Of a stretch of 7,625 nt of DNA, positions 6,054 to 7,625 are shown in pieces. This DNA is from Bacteroidota bacterium. Lineage in GTDB: Bacteria; Bacteroidota; Ignavibacteria; UBA10030; F1-140-MAGs086. The position numbers and the translations under genes were made by a program. Below the pieces are notes generated by a model. It saw only the letters and a list, made by a program, of their open reading frames with translations, did not search any database and was not told the DNA's origin. The stretch is from positions 1-7,625 of the forward strand of contig SXSO01000072.1 in assembly GCA_005792205.1 (NCBI GenBank). The letters are read 5' to 3'. How positions within the stretch are numbered: the stretch's first letter is position 1; every line of letters begins with the position of its first letter.

Positions 6054-6974
6054 CTAAAGTATTAATTCTTTTGGCAAAATAAATTCAATTCCTTCATTTG
6101 CTCTTTCTACATTTTCAATCTCAATTTTTCCAAAGTGAGAACAAATTTCATTTACAACTTCTTGCACAAGAAATTCAGGAACAGATGCTCCTGATGTAAT
6201 CCCTATTGTTTCAACAGATTGAAACCAATTGAAATTTATTTGCGATTTGTCGTCAATCAAAAATGAATTTACACCATAAGATTTAGATGTTTCTACAAGT
6301 CGTTTTGAATTGGAACTGTTTTTGGAACCTACAACTAAAATCAATTGACAAGTTTTTGCAAGTTCTTTTACAGAATCTTGGCGATTTTGTGTTGCATAAC
6401 ATATATCCTCTTTTTTAGGACTTTCTATATTTGGAAATTTTTCTTTCAAACTTGCAACAACATTTTTTGTATCATCAATTGATAAAGTTGTTTGAGTGAG
6501 ATAAACAATTTTATCGTTGTCTATTTTCAAGTTTTCAATATCAGTTTTATCTTCAACCAAATACATTGGAGAATATCCAATAGTTCCAATTGCTTCTTGA
6601 TGATTTCTATGTCCAATAAAAACTATAGAATATCCACGACGATAAAAATCAATTGCTTCAATATGAACTTTTGTAACAAGCGGACAAGTGGCATCAATTG
6701 GAATTAAGTTTAAATTTTTGGTTTTTGATTTTAGTTGAGGAGAAACACCATGAGCACTATAAATTAAAATACTATGTTCAGGAACACTTTCAATATCATC
6801 AATAAACACAGCACCTTTTTTTTCTAAATCAGAAACAACAAAAGTATTATGTACGATTTGATGATTTACATAAACTCTTCCAAATTTTTTTAAACACTCT
6901 TCTACAACTAAAATTGCTCTATCAACTCCAGCACAAAATCCACGGTACGGAGCAAGTATTATTTTTTTTAACAC
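6054..6974 (-). CDS. ispH: 4-hydroxy-3-methylbut-2-enyl diphosphate reductase
   Basis: Cytosolic 4Fe-4S enzyme that reduces HMBPP to IPP and DMAPP, the last step of the MEP isoprenoid pathway. The 306-residue length is normal. The three cluster cysteines are present: C14 (GFCAGVDRA), C97 (DATCPLV) and C192 (DICYATQNRQ). Substrate residues are also intact: H42 (VNHQIVHN), H75 (SAHG), H125 and E127 (GHRNHQEAIGT), T162 and T163 (LTQTTLS), S220-S223 (SKNSSNSKRL) and S264 (TSGASVPE). The start is a GTG at 6974, which gives the expected short lead (VLKKIILAPYRGFCAG) before C14; no in-frame ATG lies between it and the end of trx. It begins 8 bases after the trx stop, so it is probably co-transcribed. 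Its products feed prenyl chains used by the convergent ubiA and ubiX. Confidence 0.98.
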   Translation of the reverse strand: MLKKIILAPYRGFCAGVDRAILVVEECLKKFGRVYVNHQIVHNTFVVSDLEKKGAVFIDDIESVPEHSILIYSAHGVSPQLKSKTKNLNLIPIDATCPLVTKVHIEAIDFYRRGYSIVFIGHRNHQEAIGTIGYSPMYLVEDKTDIENLKIDNDKIVYLTQTTLSIDDTKNVVASLKEKFPNIESPKKEDICYATQNRQDSVKELAKTCQLILVVGSKNSSNSKRLVETSKSYGVNSFLIDDKSQINFNWFQSVETIGITSGASVPEFLVQEVVNEICSHFGKIEIENVERANEGIEFILPKELIL

Positions 6975-6982
6975 ACAAAAAA

Positions 6983-7300
6983 TTAAATATGAATAGAAAT
7001 TTTATCAAGCAAACTTTTTTTTGGTTGAGCACCAATAATTTGCTCCACAACTTTTCCATCCTTAAAAAGCATCAATGTTGGAATGCTTCTTATAGAATAG
7101 TTCATTGATGTTTCAGGATTTTCATCTACGTTGAGTTTTACAACTTTAATTTTACCATTTAGTTCACTGGAAATTTCATCAATGATTGGCGAAATCATTC
7201 TACAAGGACCACACCATTCTGCCCAAAAATCAACGAGAACTAATGTTTTTGAATCTAAAACTTCATTTTTAAATTCCGAATCTGTAATGTGTAAAGACAT
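6983..7300 (-). CDS. trxA: Thioredoxin
   Basis: Small cytosolic dithiol-disulfide oxidoreductase that reduces protein disulfides and is recycled by thioredoxin reductase. The 105-residue, single-domain protein has the classical active site W29-C30-G31-P32-C33 inside VLVDFWAEWCGPCRMISP. It also has the buried Asp24 of VDFWA, and the cis-proline P74 in RSIPTLMLFKDGK. There is no signal peptide or membrane helix, so it is cytoplasmic rather than a ResA/TlpA type. ATG 7300 gives the normal short N-terminal extension. It sits 18 bases downstream of dnaE and 8 bases upstream of ispH, suggesting one transcript. Which numbered thioredoxin it is cannot be decided here. Confidence 0.97.
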   Translation of the reverse strand: MSLHITDSEFKNEVLDSKTLVLVDFWAEWCGPCRMISPIIDEISSELNGKIKVVKLNVDENPETSMNYSIRSIPTLMLFKDGKVVEQIIGAQPKKSLLDKISIHI

Positions 7301-7318
7301 AATAATTTTTTTTACGAT

Positions 7319-7625
7319 TTATGATATACTAATTGATTTATCACCAAAAAGTGATTGAATTGACATAAAAAACTCTTTTGAAGGATTTACATTGTAACTT
7401 GGCAACGAAAATTGTTTATTTTTATCATAAGAATTTAAACTGACAAAGCATTGAGAATTCCCTGTAAAATTTTCTAAAATTTTCCTCAAAGATACAACCT
7501 TTTTTTCATTTAGTTCATTTTCGTTTAAGTTTAGGATTATGCTTTTCACATATTTTTGAAAAATCGTGTTAAGTGAAATAATTTCATCAACAATTATTTT
7601 TAAAACATTTTCATTTATATCTGAT
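7319..7625 (-). CDS. dnaE: DNA polymerase III alpha subunit, C-terminal end only (gene continues past the window)
   Basis: The frame is open from the window edge for 101 residues to a TAA at 7321-7319; the GTG at 7549 is internal. The sequence fits the extreme C-terminus of DnaE, the replicative polymerase subunit. VDEIISLNTIFQKYVKSIILNL matches the '.EiipL...r.ky.k.l.i.L' segment that follows the OB-fold. SLRKILENFTGNSQCFVSL matches the '.L..ll..hpG..pv.l.l' segment. YNVNPSKEFFMSIQSLFG matches the closing 'y.V.ps.e.l..l..llG' segment. Active-site regions lie outside the window, so this rests on a short, less conserved tail recognised from memory. Nothing looks broken. It is followed after 18 bases by thioredoxin. 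Confidence 0.8.
   Translation of the reverse strand, partial: SDINENVLKIIVDEIISLNTIFQKYVKSIILNLNENELNEKKVVSLRKILENFTGNSQCFVSLNSYDKNKQFSLPSYNVNPSKEFFMSIQSLFGDKSISIS

Noticed and set aside
6492..7358. Several plus-strand short frames (6492-6707, 6914-7108, 7131-7358)
   Set aside because: They lie opposite ispH, trx and the dnaE end, whose protein motifs are unambiguous; these are shadow frames.
7319..7549. A stand-alone 76-residue gene starting at GTG 7549
   Set aside because: The same frame stays open to the window edge, and the whole 101-residue stretch fits the DnaE C-terminus.
1..7625. Mobile elements, CRISPR arrays, tRNA or rRNA genes, toxin-antitoxin or defence systems
   Set aside because: No transposase, integrase, direct-repeat array, cloverleaf or defence-type domain was seen, and almost all bases are covered by recognised housekeeping genes.

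Overview
The window is very AT-rich (roughly 25-30% G+C by eye), gene-dense chromosomal DNA holding eight protein genes, two of them cut by the window edges. The AT-rich upstream regions lack clear Shine-Dalgarno motifs. There is a signal-peptide-bearing LolA homologue and a predicted outer-membrane barrel, and ftsK is followed by lolA. Together these suggest a Gram-negative member of the Bacteroidota/Chlorobiota-Ignavibacteriota (FCB) group. That placement is an inference; no rRNA or other phylogenetic marker is present.

Plus-strand half (1-5948): the 3' part of ftsK (DNA translocase) is followed by an 86-bp spacer with a weak hairpin. Then comes a very compact run of five genes: lolA, a flippase-like (UPF0104/PF03706) membrane protein, a small predicted outer-membrane beta-barrel protein, a UbiA-family prenyltransferase of the MqnP-like type, and ubiX (flavin prenyltransferase). 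The first four of these genes overlap by 4-11 bases and ubiX follows ubiA after 9 bases, so they are probably one transcript. The first three concern the cell envelope. The last two are probably late menaquinone biosynthesis: UbiA prenylates an aromatic acid, and UbiX makes the prenylated FMN that a UbiD-type decarboxylase (not in this window) would need.

Minus-strand half (7625-6054): reading leftwards, the C-terminal end of dnaE (DNA polymerase III alpha), trx (thioredoxin, WCGPC) and ispH (4Fe-4S enzyme ending the MEP isoprenoid pathway) are 18 and 8 bases apart and probably co-transcribed. IspH supplies IPP/DMAPP, the precursors of the prenyl substrates of UbiA and UbiX, so the two convergent operons are metabolically linked.

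Between the convergent operons, 5949-6053 carries a nested imperfect inverted repeat that may act as a two-way terminator. I see no mobile element, CRISPR array, RNA gene, phage gene or defence system, and no evidence for a new biological system. The window is mostly ordinary housekeeping. The points worth a second look are the unassigned barrel protein and flippase in the lolA operon, a few unusual residues in otherwise conserved motifs, and the two intergenic hairpins.
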